Of a stretch of DNA of 64,000 nt, positions 41,757-51,684 are shown piece after piece. Within the stretch, counting starts at the first letter, position 1; each line of letters begins with the position of its first letter. The DNA is from an uncultured Clostridia bacterium (GTDB lineage Bacteria; Bacillota; Clostridia; Christensenellales; Borkfalkiaceae). The stretch spans positions 186,001 to 250,000 of the forward strand of contig CANRIK010000018.1 of NCBI GenBank assembly GCA_947630705.1, in the 5' to 3' direction. Made by a program: the position numbers and the translations under genes. The notes beneath the pieces were generated by a model. It was given only the letters and a program-made list of their open reading frames with translations, ran no database searches and was not told the DNA's origin.

Positions 41757-43223
41757 TCAAAACGGAGGTTCCTCTTCTTCTGCCGGCACGTCGGCGTCGC
41801 CGAGAGGCACCAATTCCTCTTTTTCCGTGGGACGGTTTATAAATCTGCCTTCATTTTGAGCGCGAGCTTCCATATCTTCGTTCAATTCCGGATTGACAAA
41901 TTTCGTAAGCTCCCCTCTGAACCTCAATTTTATCCTGCCGAGTTCGCCGTTTCTGTGCTTTGCAATAATCAGCTCCGCCATACCTTTGACGATATTTTTC
42001 TTCTCGATATCTGCATCGGTGGCGTTTACGTCCGGACGGTTTATAAACATAACGATATCGGCGTCCTGTTCTATCGCGCCCGACTCTCTTAAATCTGAAA
42101 GTTGAGGTTCCGAGGACTGAATTCTTCGCAACTGCGACAAAGCGATTACAGGCACGTCAAGTTCTTTGGCCATAATTTTGAGTTCTCTCGTAATTGCCGC
42201 AACTTCCTGCGTTCTGTTCTCGTCGCCGCTGTTTTTTCCGCTTGACATTAGCTGTATGTAGTCAATCATTACGAGGTCAAGCCTGCCGTCGTTCCTCGAT
42301 TTTATCCTTCTGCATTTCGATAAGATTTCCGCCGGCGTCACTCGCGAGCTGTCGTCAATATTGATTTTGCATTTTCTCAATTTTTCACTGCCCTTTACAA
42401 GACGTTTCCATCCGTCCTGCGTCAATTTGCCGGAGAGCGCCTCCGACATACTCACGCCGGCAGTACTGCACAGCAGTCTCTGAATAATTTGAATTTCCGG
42501 CATTTCGAGGCTGAAAACCGCGCATACACAGCCGTTATTAACGGCAGCGTTTTCAACAATATTCATGGCCAACGAAGTTTTTCCCATGCCCGGTCTGGCC
42601 GCAATAACTATAAGGTCTGATTTTTGCAAACCGTTGGTTATCCTGTCGAGCATATTAAAGCCTGTCGGCACGCCACGGAAAGCATTTTTATCTTTGGAGA
42701 GTTTTTCAAATTTATCCAAAACCTTGTCTATTCCGTCGCTCTCACGTATATCTTTCACCGTAGATGTATCGTTTACCTGCGATACGGAATATATTTTTTC
42801 TTCGGCAAATTGGATGCTCTTTACTGTATCGTCGCTGTTTTGCGAAAACTCCGCTATTTGTCTCGCCGCTCTTATAAGACTTCTGTTAATACTGTCTCTC
42901 TTTACGATATCCAGATAAAATTTATAATTTGCCGCGGACGGAGTAATTTGCGTAAGCTCCGTTATGTACGATATCCCACCGGCTTTTTCAAGATTGCCTT
43001 CGCTCTCCAATCTATCCGAAAGCGTGACGATATCGAGAGGTTTTCTCTCCTCGAAAATTATCTTTATCGCTGAAATAATGTACTGGTGCGACTCCTGATA
43101 AAAATCGTTTTTATCAAGCCCGACAAGCACATCCGCCAATATTTCATTGTCAATCAGCATGCACCCCAACAGCGCCTGTTCAGCGTCCAAATTATTCGGC
43201 ATCACATTACTTTTGTCTGACAT
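41757..43223 (-). CDS. dnaB: Replicative DNA helicase DnaB/DnaC
   Basis: The protein is 488 aa, the hexameric helicase of the replication fork (named DnaC in Bacillus). The N-terminal primase-binding domain contains LDAEQALLGCMLIDNEI. The RecA-like domain has LIVIAARPGMGKTSLAMNI (Walker A, near residue 205), VCAVFSLEMPEIQII, DLVMIDYIQLMS (Walker B) and PVIALSQLRR. The C-terminus is an acidic tail (EELVPLGDADVPAEEEEPPF). It is embedded in the long operon between pepF and tsaC. Confidence 0.97.
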   Translation of the reverse strand: MSDKSNVMPNNLDAEQALLGCMLIDNEILADVLVGLDKNDFYQESHQYIISAIKIIFEERKPLDIVTLSDRLESEGNLEKAGGISYITELTQITPSAANYKFYLDIVKRDSINRSLIRAARQIAEFSQNSDDTVKSIQFAEEKIYSVSQVNDTSTVKDIRESDGIDKVLDKFEKLSKDKNAFRGVPTGFNMLDRITNGLQKSDLIVIAARPGMGKTSLAMNIVENAAVNNGCVCAVFSLEMPEIQIIQRLLCSTAGVSMSEALSGKLTQDGWKRLVKGSEKLRKCKINIDDSSRVTPAEILSKCRRIKSRNDGRLDLVMIDYIQLMSSGKNSGDENRTQEVAAITRELKIMAKELDVPVIALSQLRRIQSSEPQLSDLRESGAIEQDADIVMFINRPDVNATDADIEKKNIVKGMAELIIAKHRNGELGRIKLRFRGELTKFVNPELNEDMEARAQNEGRFINRPTEKEELVPLGDADVPAEEEEPPF

Positions 43224-43229
43224 AGTACT

Positions 43230-45005
43230 TTATATTCCCATTAAATTCTCAAATTCGGTCAATGTTTTATCAAATTCGCGCATTGCCTCTTCAAAAGGTT
43301 CCGCTCTTGACAAATCTACTCCGGCAAGTTTCAAAAGCGATACCGGATCGGTGGAACTGCCTCCGCATAAAAATTTCATATAGCCCTTTACCGCACTATC
43401 GCCGCAACTTAAAATCCTCTTGGCTATATTGATTGCCGCAGTTATCCCCGTAGCATATTTATACACATAGAATGAAGTATAAAAATGAGGTATCCTCGCC
43501 CACTCGAAAGAAATATTTTCATCATGCTCTATTGCATCGCCGTAATATTTCTTTCCTATTTCGGCATATTCAGCGCACATTACGTCTTTGGTCAGAGGCT
43601 CTCCCATCTCCGCAATAGAATGTACTTTGCTTTCAAACTCCGCAAACATAGTCTGTCTGTGAAGCGTGGCTCTTATTGTGTCCAGATAATAATTGAGCAG
43701 ATACTTTTTAAGGTTTACGTCCTCCGCTTCTTTCAACATGTATTTGAGCAACAACACTTCGTTTACGGTGCTTGCGACTTCGGCGACAAAAATTTTGTAC
43801 TGACTCTTCGCATAAGGTTGATTTTTATGTGAGAAATACGTGTGGATTGCATGTCCCATTTCATGGGCAATGGTAAACACTTCTGATATCGAAGGCTGAT
43901 AATTCAGCAAGACATACGGATGAACTCCGTAGCATGCCGCGCTGTAAGCCCCGTTGCGTTTGCCGTCCGTTTCCTCTACGTCAATCCAACGCTCTTTAAA
44001 TGCTTTTCTTAAAAGATTCTGATAATTTTCACCGAGCACGGAAAGTCCGTTGACTACGTATTCGTAAGCCTGTTCATACGTCAATTTAAAATCCACGCCC
44101 TTTACGAGCGGTGCGTACACGTCGCAGAAATACTGTTTCTCACAGCCCAAAATCTTTTTTCTGTCGGCAATATAGCGATGCATAGAGCCCAGATTTTCAT
44201 CTACGGCTTTAATGAGATTATCGTAAACCTTTCTGTCCACGTCCTCGTCAAAAAGAGCGCGTTCAAGGCAGGAGCCGAATTTATATACTTTGCATAAAAG
44301 TACGTCGCTTTTTACGTTGCCTATATATGTGGAAGATATGGTATTGAGTAACTTTCCGTATGCGGCATAATACTTGTCATACGCCTCTTTGCGCTTATCG
44401 CTGTCGTCGGAATGTAAAATAATGCCGTACAATCCGTGACTCAATTTTGTCTTTTCACCGTTATATTCTATCTCCGGCAGAGGAAGGTCGAGGTTGTCAA
44501 TCATTGAAAAAGTTTCGCTGAAAGTGTTGAAAACTTCATATGACATACCTATAATTCGTTCTTCCGCCTCGGTCACCGTATGCGATTTCCCCTTAATAAT
44601 ACGTTTTATTTGATAGTCGTAATCGGAAAAATCGGGATCGGACACTAATGAATTGAGATATTTTTCGCTCAATTTTGCCATTTCAGGTTCAAAAAAGGCC
44701 ACCTCGGAAGAATAGCTCGAAAAAATCGGATAAATTTTCGAATACTGTTCCGTGTACTTTGCCGCGTTTGCGTCTTCGTCGTGGCGAAGATGAGCGTAAA
44801 TTGCGAGATTCTCTATAAGTTTCGAATATTCGTCGTTTTCGCGCAGGAATTTAAGGAGCGTGGCTTTATCGCCGAGTTTCCCCGAATATTCGGAAAATTT
44901 CGGAACATCTTTTGCCTTTGCAAAATCTTTCTCCCAAAGTTCGTCGGTGGCATATATATCTTCAAGATTCCATTTGTGTGAAGCAACAACTTCCTGTCTT
45001 TTCAT
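43230..45005 (-). CDS. pepF: Oligoendopeptidase F (M3 family)
   Basis: The protein is 591 aa, a cytoplasmic zinc peptidase acting on medium-size peptides. The zinc motif is SEVFTIAHEMGHAIHTYFSH near residue 380, with the third ligand region FVAEVASTVNEVLLL. The N-terminal part (RQEVVASHKWNLEDIYATDELW) matches PepF/M3B. TSFYVYKYATGITAA near the C-terminus is conserved. It is in operon with DUF711 upstream and dnaB downstream. Confidence 0.96.
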   Translation of the reverse strand: MKRQEVVASHKWNLEDIYATDELWEKDFAKAKDVPKFSEYSGKLGDKATLLKFLRENDEYSKLIENLAIYAHLRHDEDANAAKYTEQYSKIYPIFSSYSSEVAFFEPEMAKLSEKYLNSLVSDPDFSDYDYQIKRIIKGKSHTVTEAEERIIGMSYEVFNTFSETFSMIDNLDLPLPEIEYNGEKTKLSHGLYGIILHSDDSDKRKEAYDKYYAAYGKLLNTISSTYIGNVKSDVLLCKVYKFGSCLERALFDEDVDRKVYDNLIKAVDENLGSMHRYIADRKKILGCEKQYFCDVYAPLVKGVDFKLTYEQAYEYVVNGLSVLGENYQNLLRKAFKERWIDVEETDGKRNGAYSAACYGVHPYVLLNYQPSISEVFTIAHEMGHAIHTYFSHKNQPYAKSQYKIFVAEVASTVNEVLLLKYMLKEAEDVNLKKYLLNYYLDTIRATLHRQTMFAEFESKVHSIAEMGEPLTKDVMCAEYAEIGKKYYGDAIEHDENISFEWARIPHFYTSFYVYKYATGITAAINIAKRILSCGDSAVKGYMKFLCGGSSTDPVSLLKLAGVDLSRAEPFEEAMREFDKTLTEFENLMGI

Positions 45006-45013
45006 TTTGACCT

Positions 45014-46369
45014 CTAATTTTTATTTGAATGAATGGGCGCTGGAATAAGTCCGCCCCTTGAAATGAACTTGTCCGCACAATCGCCGTGTACGGGCATAAC
45101 GGGGGCTCTTCCCAAAAGTCCGCCGAAGTTTACTTCGTCCCCCACTTTCTTCCCGGGAGCCGGTATAACCCTTACGGCCGTTGTCTTGTTGTTAATCATA
45201 CCTATCGCCGCCTCGTCTGCGATAATAGCGCTTATGGTAGACGCCTTGGTATCTCCGGGAATTGCAATCATATCAAGACCGACGGAGCAAACGGCGGTCA
45301 TAGCCTCTAATTTATCTATACACAGCTTGCCGCGTTCCGCGGCCTCTATCATACCGATGTCCTCCGAAACGGGGATAAACGCGCCGGAGAGACCGCCAAC
45401 GCGCGAACTTGCCATAACTCCGCCCTTTTTAACTGCGTCATTCAACATGGCAAGACATGCCGTTGTGCCGTGCGTGCCTACGCTTTCCAAACCCATCTCT
45501 TCCAAAATAGCTGCAACCGAGTCGCCCCTTGCGGGAGTCGGAGCCAAAGACAAATCCACTATTCCGAACTCCGCATTCAAGCGTTTGGCCGCCTCTCTCG
45601 CTATTAGTTGTCCGGCACGGGTAATTTTAAAGGCCGTACGTTTTATCATTTCCGCAAGATCGGTCAAATCTGCATCCGGAATACTCTCTATCGCGTGCTG
45701 TACTACCCCGGGGCCGGAGACGCCGACATTTATAACCGTACCGCTCTCTCCGACTCCGTGAAAAGCCCCCGCCATAAAGGGGTTGTCCTCGACAGCATTG
45801 CAGAAAATAACGAGTTTTGCACAGCCGAAGCCTCCGCGTGCAGAAGTTTTTTCAGCCGTGTCTTTTATTATTTCTCCCATAAGTTTAACGGCGTCCATAT
45901 TTATACCGGATTTGGAGGAACCGATATTTACGGAAGAGCACAACCTTTCGGTATTTGCCAATACTTCGGGGATAGTCAATATGAACTCTTTCTCGTAATC
46001 TGCCATTCCCTTATGAACGAGAGCCGTATATCCGCCGATAAAATCGACGCCTACCTGCTTTGCCGCATTGTCGAGAGCTTTCCCGATGAGAGAAGATTTA
46101 TTTGCAAACGGCGCGCAAATCAAACTTGCGGGAGTGACGGAAACACGCTTATTTACAATAGGAATACCGTATTCTCGCGTCAATTCCTGCGTTACCTTAA
46201 CTATGTTTTCCGCTTTCTTACATACCGTATCATAAACTTTATCCGCGGTCTTTTCTGCGCTTCCGCCAATACACGGCATAAGCGATATGCCCATAGTCAC
46301 CGTTCTGATATCAAGGTGTTCCCTCTCAATCATATCAATAGTTTCAAGAACTTCGTTTGTGTTGAACAT
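45014..46369 (-). CDS. UPF0210/DUF711 family protein
   Basis: The protein is 451 aa. The sequence is characteristic of the highly conserved DUF711 family: [50 protein letters not shown] and [25 protein letters not shown]. Structural relatives are glycyl-radical-like or PFL-like folds, but no catalytic activity has been assigned to the family. The gene is nearly always next to the ACT-domain UPF0237 gene, as here (8 nt apart), suggesting a joint role possibly tied to amino-acid sensing. I cannot go further. Confidence 0.92.
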   Translation of the reverse strand: MFNTNEVLETIDMIEREHLDIRTVTMGISLMPCIGGSAEKTADKVYDTVCKKAENIVKVTQELTREYGIPIVNKRVSVTPASLICAPFANKSSLIGKALDNAAKQVGVDFIGGYTALVHKGMADYEKEFILTIPEVLANTERLCSSVNIGSSKSGINMDAVKLMGEIIKDTAEKTSARGGFGCAKLVIFCNAVEDNPFMAGAFHGVGESGTVINVGVSGPGVVQHAIESIPDADLTDLAEMIKRTAFKITRAGQLIAREAAKRLNAEFGIVDLSLAPTPARGDSVAAILEEMGLESVGTHGTTACLAMLNDAVKKGGVMASSRVGGLSGAFIPVSEDIGMIEAAERGKLCIDKLEAMTAVCSVGLDMIAIPGDTKASTISAIIADEAAIGMINNKTTAVRVIPAPGKKVGDEVNFGGLLGRAPVMPVHGDCADKFISRGGLIPAPIHSNKN

Positions 46370-46377
46370 AGGACCTC

Positions 46378-46647
46378 TTATACGCTGTGCATAGCGTTGA
46401 ATATCTCCTCATGCTGAACATGAATTGACATACCGATATTTTTGCCCATCTCGGCACATTCTTCGGCAAGTTGCGAAAGCGATATGCTTGCTCCGCCGAC
46501 GTCCACAAGCATAATCATTGCAAAATAATCTTCCATAATAGTCTGGCTGATGTCCAGAATATTTACTTTTCTCTCGGCAAGGAAACCGCTGACTTTTGCT
46601 ATTATTCCCGTTTTATCTTTGCCTACAACCGTTAATACTGCGCGCAT
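46378..46647 (-). CDS. ACT domain-containing protein (UPF0237)
   Basis: The protein is 89 aa consisting of one ACT domain: [38 protein letters not shown] second half ([14 protein letters not shown]) completes the fold. ACT domains bind amino acids and act as regulatory modules. A GGAGAT site precedes the ATG. Paired with DUF711. Confidence 0.93.
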   Translation of the reverse strand: MRAVLTVVGKDKTGIIAKVSGFLAERKVNILDISQTIMEDYFAMIMLVDVGGASISLSQLAEECAEMGKNIGMSIHVQHEEIFNAMHSV

Positions 46648-46648
46648 A

Positions 46649-47329
46649 TCAATCTCCGTACATTTTACTGTTCAATCTGTTGAATCCGAGCGTAAACTCA
46701 AAAAAGGTATAGATTGAAGTTATCCATTGTTTATTGTCTATCGACCATTGAGGAACAACTCCTACAAGCGATTCCATAGAAAAATCGCCCTTTTGTCTAC
46801 TGTCCTCACTGACGTTTCTGTTGTCGCCCATCAAAAACATGCAGCCTTCTTTAACCACATGTGTTTCGAAAGTATTTACCACTACCGTGGGGTCGTTATT
46901 TTCAACGGCGACATAATCTTCCTGAATTTTTGTAAATTCATCTTCGCCGGCACGTTTTAAATAAAGCTGTCCTCTGTCTATTTTTACCGTATCACCGCCG
47001 AAAGCAATCACTCGCTTAATAATATTATAGCTCATCCCTTCGGCCGAAGTCGTTTTTGCCACTACAATATCCGAATAATCGGGAATAGCGTGCGAATCGA
47101 CAAAAACATAATCTCCGCCGGAAAGAATGGAGTTATTGCCTGCTGTCGGAGCGCCTATGAGCGTAGGCATCATTGACTTACCTTTGACATAAATATTCAT
47201 GAAATACATATTAAAAATTATCTCTGCAACAAATATCAGAATGATGACGATTAATAATATGTTCAATATTAAATTTGCAAAGGACGGCCTTTGTCTATCG
47301 TAAAGACTATTGCCAACTTTTTTCAGCAT
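46649..47329 (-). CDS. lepB: Signal peptidase I
   Basis: The protein is 226 aa from ATG 47329, two nt after the preceding stop. It has one N-terminal membrane anchor (ILLIVIILIFVAEIIFNMYF). The catalytic Ser lies in VKGKSMMPTLIG (box B) and the catalytic Lys in YNIIKRVIAFGGDTVKID (boxes C-D). MGDNRNVSEDSRQKG is box E. Substrates are exported preproteins such as the DacF protein here. The sequence between boxes B and C (SGGDYVFVDSHAIPDYSD) is ordinary. Confidence 0.94.
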   Translation of the reverse strand: MLKKVGNSLYDRQRPSFANLILNILLIVIILIFVAEIIFNMYFMNIYVKGKSMMPTLIGAPTAGNNSILSGGDYVFVDSHAIPDYSDIVVAKTTSAEGMSYNIIKRVIAFGGDTVKIDRGQLYLKRAGEDEFTKIQEDYVAVENNDPTVVVNTFETHVVKEGCMFLMGDNRNVSEDSRQKGDFSMESLVGVVPQWSIDNKQWITSIYTFFEFTLGFNRLNSKMYGD

Positions 47330-47331
47330 AA

Positions 47332-49008
47332 TCAAAGCCACATAACGTTATTTACGGCAAACGAATCATCGCTCTTCACCGCAAAGATAAAATTAGAAGC
47401 GAACGCCGTTAAAGGAGTACCGTTGGAATTTTTAAACAACTTGCTTTCCGCAATAATACTCTGCCATACTCCGCCGACGATATCGCACAGATATATGTAT
47501 TCTTCCTTTGCGTTGGCATCAAAAAACGATATCGTTACAGAAGCCGAATTGTCGCAGAAAATATCCAATTTTAGAATGTTCCCAACATCAGGAGAATACA
47601 TGGGGTTATTCATTCTGAATGTTTTAAGTCCATATCGGGAATACAGCCCGTACACTCCTTCGGTCTTTTCAACCAACTTCGGCAAAGCGTTCTCGTTTAT
47701 AAGGAACATGCCTCCCACAGCGCATTTGTAAGGGTCATCAACGGCAAATGAACCCATGCCGTCTTTGTCGGAATACATTACCCTGCATTTCGACTGCATA
47801 TTTCTGAATTTGCCGCTTATTTTTTTAGCGACAATCTTCGACCATACCGTAAAACCGTTTATATATTTGACGTAACAGAGAACGAATACCGTCCCTGTTT
47901 TTTCATATATGTCCAAATAAAAATCCTGTTCCTCGGGCGTTATTTTTTTCTTCGGCTGACAGGCGGACCACTCGCGAAGATACGACTCTATACAGTCCTC
48001 GGCAACATACATTTTGCAGGATTCCACTATGCCCTGATTATCGAAAATAGTCTTTGCAATAAGATTAGATTCGTCGTCAACTTCTACTGAAATTTCTGCG
48101 GGCTTGGGAATGAAAACCTGCCGATTTTTAAGGTATTTATCGAGGAACATAAACATATCCGAAGTACATTTGATTCCTATACAGCTGTTACACTGAACGG
48201 AATATGCTATTGCACTGTCGGAAGCAAATTGCGTATTAATACGCGAAAAAGTATCGTAAGCTCTGTCATAATCAAACCTTGAATCGTTTGTGGAGCAGAG
48301 CAAAAGAACGGGACAGCTAACATACGGAGCGTATGCCTGCGAATCTATTCCGGCAATAAACCGATATCTTTCCTCATTGAGATCGGGCTCTATCGAAACA
48401 TATTTACTGATTCCCGAATAAGCTCTCCAACCGGCGGCGCATACGGGTATAATACATTCGAACTTCTCAGCAACGCCCAGCTTCCAAGCTATCTCGCCGC
48501 CGTCACGAAGTCCCACTACGGCAATTTCATCTTTTCCGCTGCGTTCTACGGCATATTTTTTTGCATAGACTCCGAGGGCAACCCATTCATACCAACTGGT
48601 TTCCACCGCGCTGTCGTCAACATATTCGTATCTTCTTCCGCTCTTCGCAAAATTAGCGTATCCTATGTTTTCCGGATAATGAGTATAGAAGTCGCACCCC
48701 TCCCATTCTCCGCGATAATCCACCATAAGCGCAGTGTAGCCATGCTCAACGAAAAGTTTCAAAAGTCCCTTGTTTATAGTGTCTTTGCTGTCCGGAAAAA
48801 TTATGACGGTTTCCTCTGCCGGAGTCTTTTTATCATAGGCGTAACTTGCCGCAATAAGTACCCTGCCTTCTCCGGTATCGCGCCCACTGAAATTTACGCG
48901 CTCGAAAACGATTCCGTCTTCCTCTTCGGATGAAATCACGGAGGAATCGGTGCTTAAAGAAGGGCTAAATGATTCCCAAAGAGATAATGGCGTCAATATG
49001 TTAGGCAT
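47332..49008 (-). CDS. Esterase-like alpha/beta-hydrolase fold protein, probably catalytically inactive
   Basis: The protein is 558 aa. The N-terminal two thirds look like an acetyl-esterase or PhoPQ-type alpha/beta hydrolase: ALMVDYRGEWEGCDFYTHYPENI, WYEWVALGVYAKKYAV and VSCPVLLLCSTNDSRFDYDRAY, the acid-loop region. The nucleophile elbow normally reading G-x-S-x-G is VVGLRDGGEIAW, with Arg where Ser is expected, so classical esterase activity is unlikely. The C-terminal 200 residues look beta-rich and carbohydrate-binding-like (NILKLDIFCDNSASVTISFF). No signal peptide is seen, so it is cytoplasmic. It sits between sbcC and lepB in the operon. Role unknown. Confidence 0.7.
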   Translation of the reverse strand: MPNILTPLSLWESFSPSLSTDSSVISSEEEDGIVFERVNFSGRDTGEGRVLIAASYAYDKKTPAEETVIIFPDSKDTINKGLLKLFVEHGYTALMVDYRGEWEGCDFYTHYPENIGYANFAKSGRRYEYVDDSAVETSWYEWVALGVYAKKYAVERSGKDEIAVVGLRDGGEIAWKLGVAEKFECIIPVCAAGWRAYSGISKYVSIEPDLNEERYRFIAGIDSQAYAPYVSCPVLLLCSTNDSRFDYDRAYDTFSRINTQFASDSAIAYSVQCNSCIGIKCTSDMFMFLDKYLKNRQVFIPKPAEISVEVDDESNLIAKTIFDNQGIVESCKMYVAEDCIESYLREWSACQPKKKITPEEQDFYLDIYEKTGTVFVLCYVKYINGFTVWSKIVAKKISGKFRNMQSKCRVMYSDKDGMGSFAVDDPYKCAVGGMFLINENALPKLVEKTEGVYGLYSRYGLKTFRMNNPMYSPDVGNILKLDIFCDNSASVTISFFDANAKEEYIYLCDIVGGVWQSIIAESKLFKNSNGTPLTAFASNFIFAVKSDDSFAVNNVMWL

Positions 49009-49017
49009 TTTAACTCC

Positions 49018-51684
49018 TCAACAACTCGTCTGCACGGTAGACCCGTGGCTCTCGGTTGCTTTTTGTACAATAATTTTATTATCTATTCTGTGTTTAAGTT
49101 CCTCAACGTGACTGATAACGCCAATCGTAAACCGCGAACTTTTCAACTTTTCAAGCGCAGTCATAACCGTATCGAGCAGAGCGCCGTCAAGCGTGCCAAA
49201 TCCCTCGTCAAGGAAAAAGAATTCAATCGACTTCAACGAACTTGCGCAAATGGTCTGCGAAAGCGCCAAAGCAAGCGAGAGAGAAACAAGAAAAGTCTCT
49301 CCTCCCGACAGCGTATTTACTCCGCGAAGATTGCCGCAATCGAAATTATCGCCGATATTGAAGTTGTTCTCTTTATAAGTAAGAAAATACCTGCCGTCCG
49401 TCAATTTCAAAAGAGTATTTGATGCCATTGAAGAAATATCGCACAGATACTCATTTGCTATAAACTCCAAAAATCTGTTGTTTCTCGTAACTTCTTTCAG
49501 CTGCGAAACAAGATTTTTCTCTTTTTCCACCGACCGGAATTGTTTCAAGAGTTCTTTTTTCTCGTCGAGCTTTATCTTTGTCTCTTCAATTCTCGAATCG
49601 AGAACGGCCAATTCTTTCAAAAGTTCGCTTCTCGCATTCTCGGCAAATTCTTTTCTATTCCGCGCTTCTTCCAAAGCCTCTTCGGAAACCGTTTCGATAC
49701 CTTCGACTGATTTGAGTTCGTCATATCGCGCGGATATCGCCGCAAAATTATCGTCAAACTCTTTCAAAGCGCGTTCGGCGTCGGCATATGCGGAAAACTT
49801 TTCCGCAAGCGCCTTACATTCGTCTATATCATGAAAACCGGATGATTTGATAAGTTTTTCAAGACGAACCGTATTCTCGTCTTTTCTCGCTTTCAAAGCT
49901 TCTCTTTCAGCCGCGTTTCTTTCAAAAGCGATATTTATCCTATTTGATTCCTCTCTGCAATTTTCCGCGTCGAGATTTAATTTTCCGAATTCTTCTTTGA
50001 GATTTTTCAGAGCAAGAGAATTCGCCCTCTCCGCTTCGGCATAATCTCGGCAGTTCTCCCCGAAGACCCGAGAAAGTTCAGAAGCCAACTCGTCGTAACT
50101 CTTTCGCAGAACTACTCCGTCTTTTTTAAGAGTAGCGAGGACGTTCGCATTTAGTTTCAAACGGCTCTCCGCCTCGCTCAATTTTAAAGATATTTCACGA
50201 AGTTTCTCGGCGTTCTTCTCCCTGTCTTTGATGGCTTTTTGAAGTATATCAAACTGCAAACTGGCATTTTCGAGTTTAAAATCTTTTACGTCGTATACTC
50301 GCTGTTTATACAGAGCAACCTGTTCTTTGACTTCGTCTTTTATAAACTTATAAAGTTCCGATCCGTCGTCATATGGTTCGAGCCGCACGCCGAGTTCTGA
50401 AAAATATTCGAGCGAATTAACGTATTCCGACCGCAAGACCGCGCCTTTGAATTCCACGTTTACAAAAGTGTCGAGGTCATCGCTTTTATAGCCGCCGATA
50501 AGTTTTTCAAGCTCTGCGATTTGAGCTCTGAATTTTTCCGCTTCCGAATTTATTTGAGCAGAACTCTTCTCTGCTTCTTTGTATTCTTCGCGCTTTTTTT
50601 CAAGCTCTCTGCCGAGTTCAATTAGCTTCTCCGGCTTCCCCTCGCATGTCTGATATTTCGCCGAAAGTTTTGTGAGTTCGTCTATTCTTTTTTCGAAATC
50701 ACCGTCTTTTAGTCTTTTTTCTATTATCTGCGATTTTTTGGAAACTTCCTCGGCTTTCACTTTAAGAGAATTATAATCGTCCGAATTTGCCTTTATTTGT
50801 TTCTCCGTATCCCCGATAATTTCTTCACAGGCGACTGCCTCGCGGCAAATCGGCAAAACCGAAATTTCTTTGCGGAGCTCCTCCATTGCCGATTTCTTTT
50901 CGTTCAAGGCGGCAAGTTTTTGCTCCACCGAAGCAGCCTCTATTTTCTTTTCATACAAAAATTTCAATTTGTCGAAATTCTTCGACTCGTCCGCTGAAAC
51001 TTTTGATAACTCTTCGAGCCTTATTCCTCCGGCTTGCCGGCGGTCACTTAATGTCTCAATAGATTTTTCGTCTATATCGGTATAACCCGACAAAGCTCCC
51101 GTCAACGTGGCGTACTCGCCGTCGATTTTACTTTCACGCTCATTGATCTTTTCTTTAAGTTTGTCGCCGTATTTGGAAAGCGAAAAAAGTCTCTCTATGA
51201 GCGCAAGTCTCTCGCGAGGCGCGGATTTGACAAATTGAGCGAACTCTCCCTGCGGCAGAGCTATGCACTTACGGAAATCCTCCGCTTCTACGCCGAGTAT
51301 TTCTATTATCTTCTTTTCAACTTCCTGAGTCTTTTCGGCAATGCAAATTCCGTCTTCGTATAAAAGCGCTTTATGCGTACCGTTTTTATCTTTTTTAATG
51401 GAGCGCTCAATGTAATAAGTTCTGCGCTTACCGCCGTTTATTATGTCGAAAGTGAACTTAACGCTTGCGGAATAGCAACGGTAGTTAATTATATCCGTCT
51501 TTTCCTTACTGCGCTCCACTTTTCCGTAAAGAGCAAAATTTATACAGTCGAGAATAGTACTCTTGCCGCTGCCGGTATCTCCGAATATACCGAATATACC
51601 GCTCTTTATCAAACTTTCAAAGTCTATTATTGTATGCTCGGAAAAACTGTTTATTCCCTCAAATTCAAGTTTTAGCGGTCTCAT
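49018..51684 (-). CDS. sbcC: Exonuclease subunit SbcC (SMC-like ATPase)
   Basis: The protein is 888 aa, partner of SbcD in hairpin and DNA-end processing. Walker A is FGIFGDTGSGKSTILDCINFALYG near residue 37. The signature block near the end is LSGGETFLVSLSLALALSQ, and Walker B is FFFLDEGFGTLDG. The middle is a long coiled coil. The zinc-hook CxxC is not obvious; the region around residues 490-520 holds no CxxC, so the apex may differ from canonical Rad50/SbcC. sbcD overlaps by 4 nt. Confidence 0.94.
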   Translation of the reverse strand: MRPLKLEFEGINSFSEHTIIDFESLIKSGIFGIFGDTGSGKSTILDCINFALYGKVERSKEKTDIINYRCYSASVKFTFDIINGGKRRTYYIERSIKKDKNGTHKALLYEDGICIAEKTQEVEKKIIEILGVEAEDFRKCIALPQGEFAQFVKSAPRERLALIERLFSLSKYGDKLKEKINERESKIDGEYATLTGALSGYTDIDEKSIETLSDRRQAGGIRLEELSKVSADESKNFDKLKFLYEKKIEAASVEQKLAALNEKKSAMEELRKEISVLPICREAVACEEIIGDTEKQIKANSDDYNSLKVKAEEVSKKSQIIEKRLKDGDFEKRIDELTKLSAKYQTCEGKPEKLIELGRELEKKREEYKEAEKSSAQINSEAEKFRAQIAELEKLIGGYKSDDLDTFVNVEFKGAVLRSEYVNSLEYFSELGVRLEPYDDGSELYKFIKDEVKEQVALYKQRVYDVKDFKLENASLQFDILQKAIKDREKNAEKLREISLKLSEAESRLKLNANVLATLKKDGVVLRKSYDELASELSRVFGENCRDYAEAERANSLALKNLKEEFGKLNLDAENCREESNRINIAFERNAAEREALKARKDENTVRLEKLIKSSGFHDIDECKALAEKFSAYADAERALKEFDDNFAAISARYDELKSVEGIETVSEEALEEARNRKEFAENARSELLKELAVLDSRIEETKIKLDEKKELLKQFRSVEKEKNLVSQLKEVTRNNRFLEFIANEYLCDISSMASNTLLKLTDGRYFLTYKENNFNIGDNFDCGNLRGVNTLSGGETFLVSLSLALALSQTICASSLKSIEFFFLDEGFGTLDGALLDTVMTALEKLKSSRFTIGVISHVEELKHRIDNKIIVQKATESHGSTVQTSC

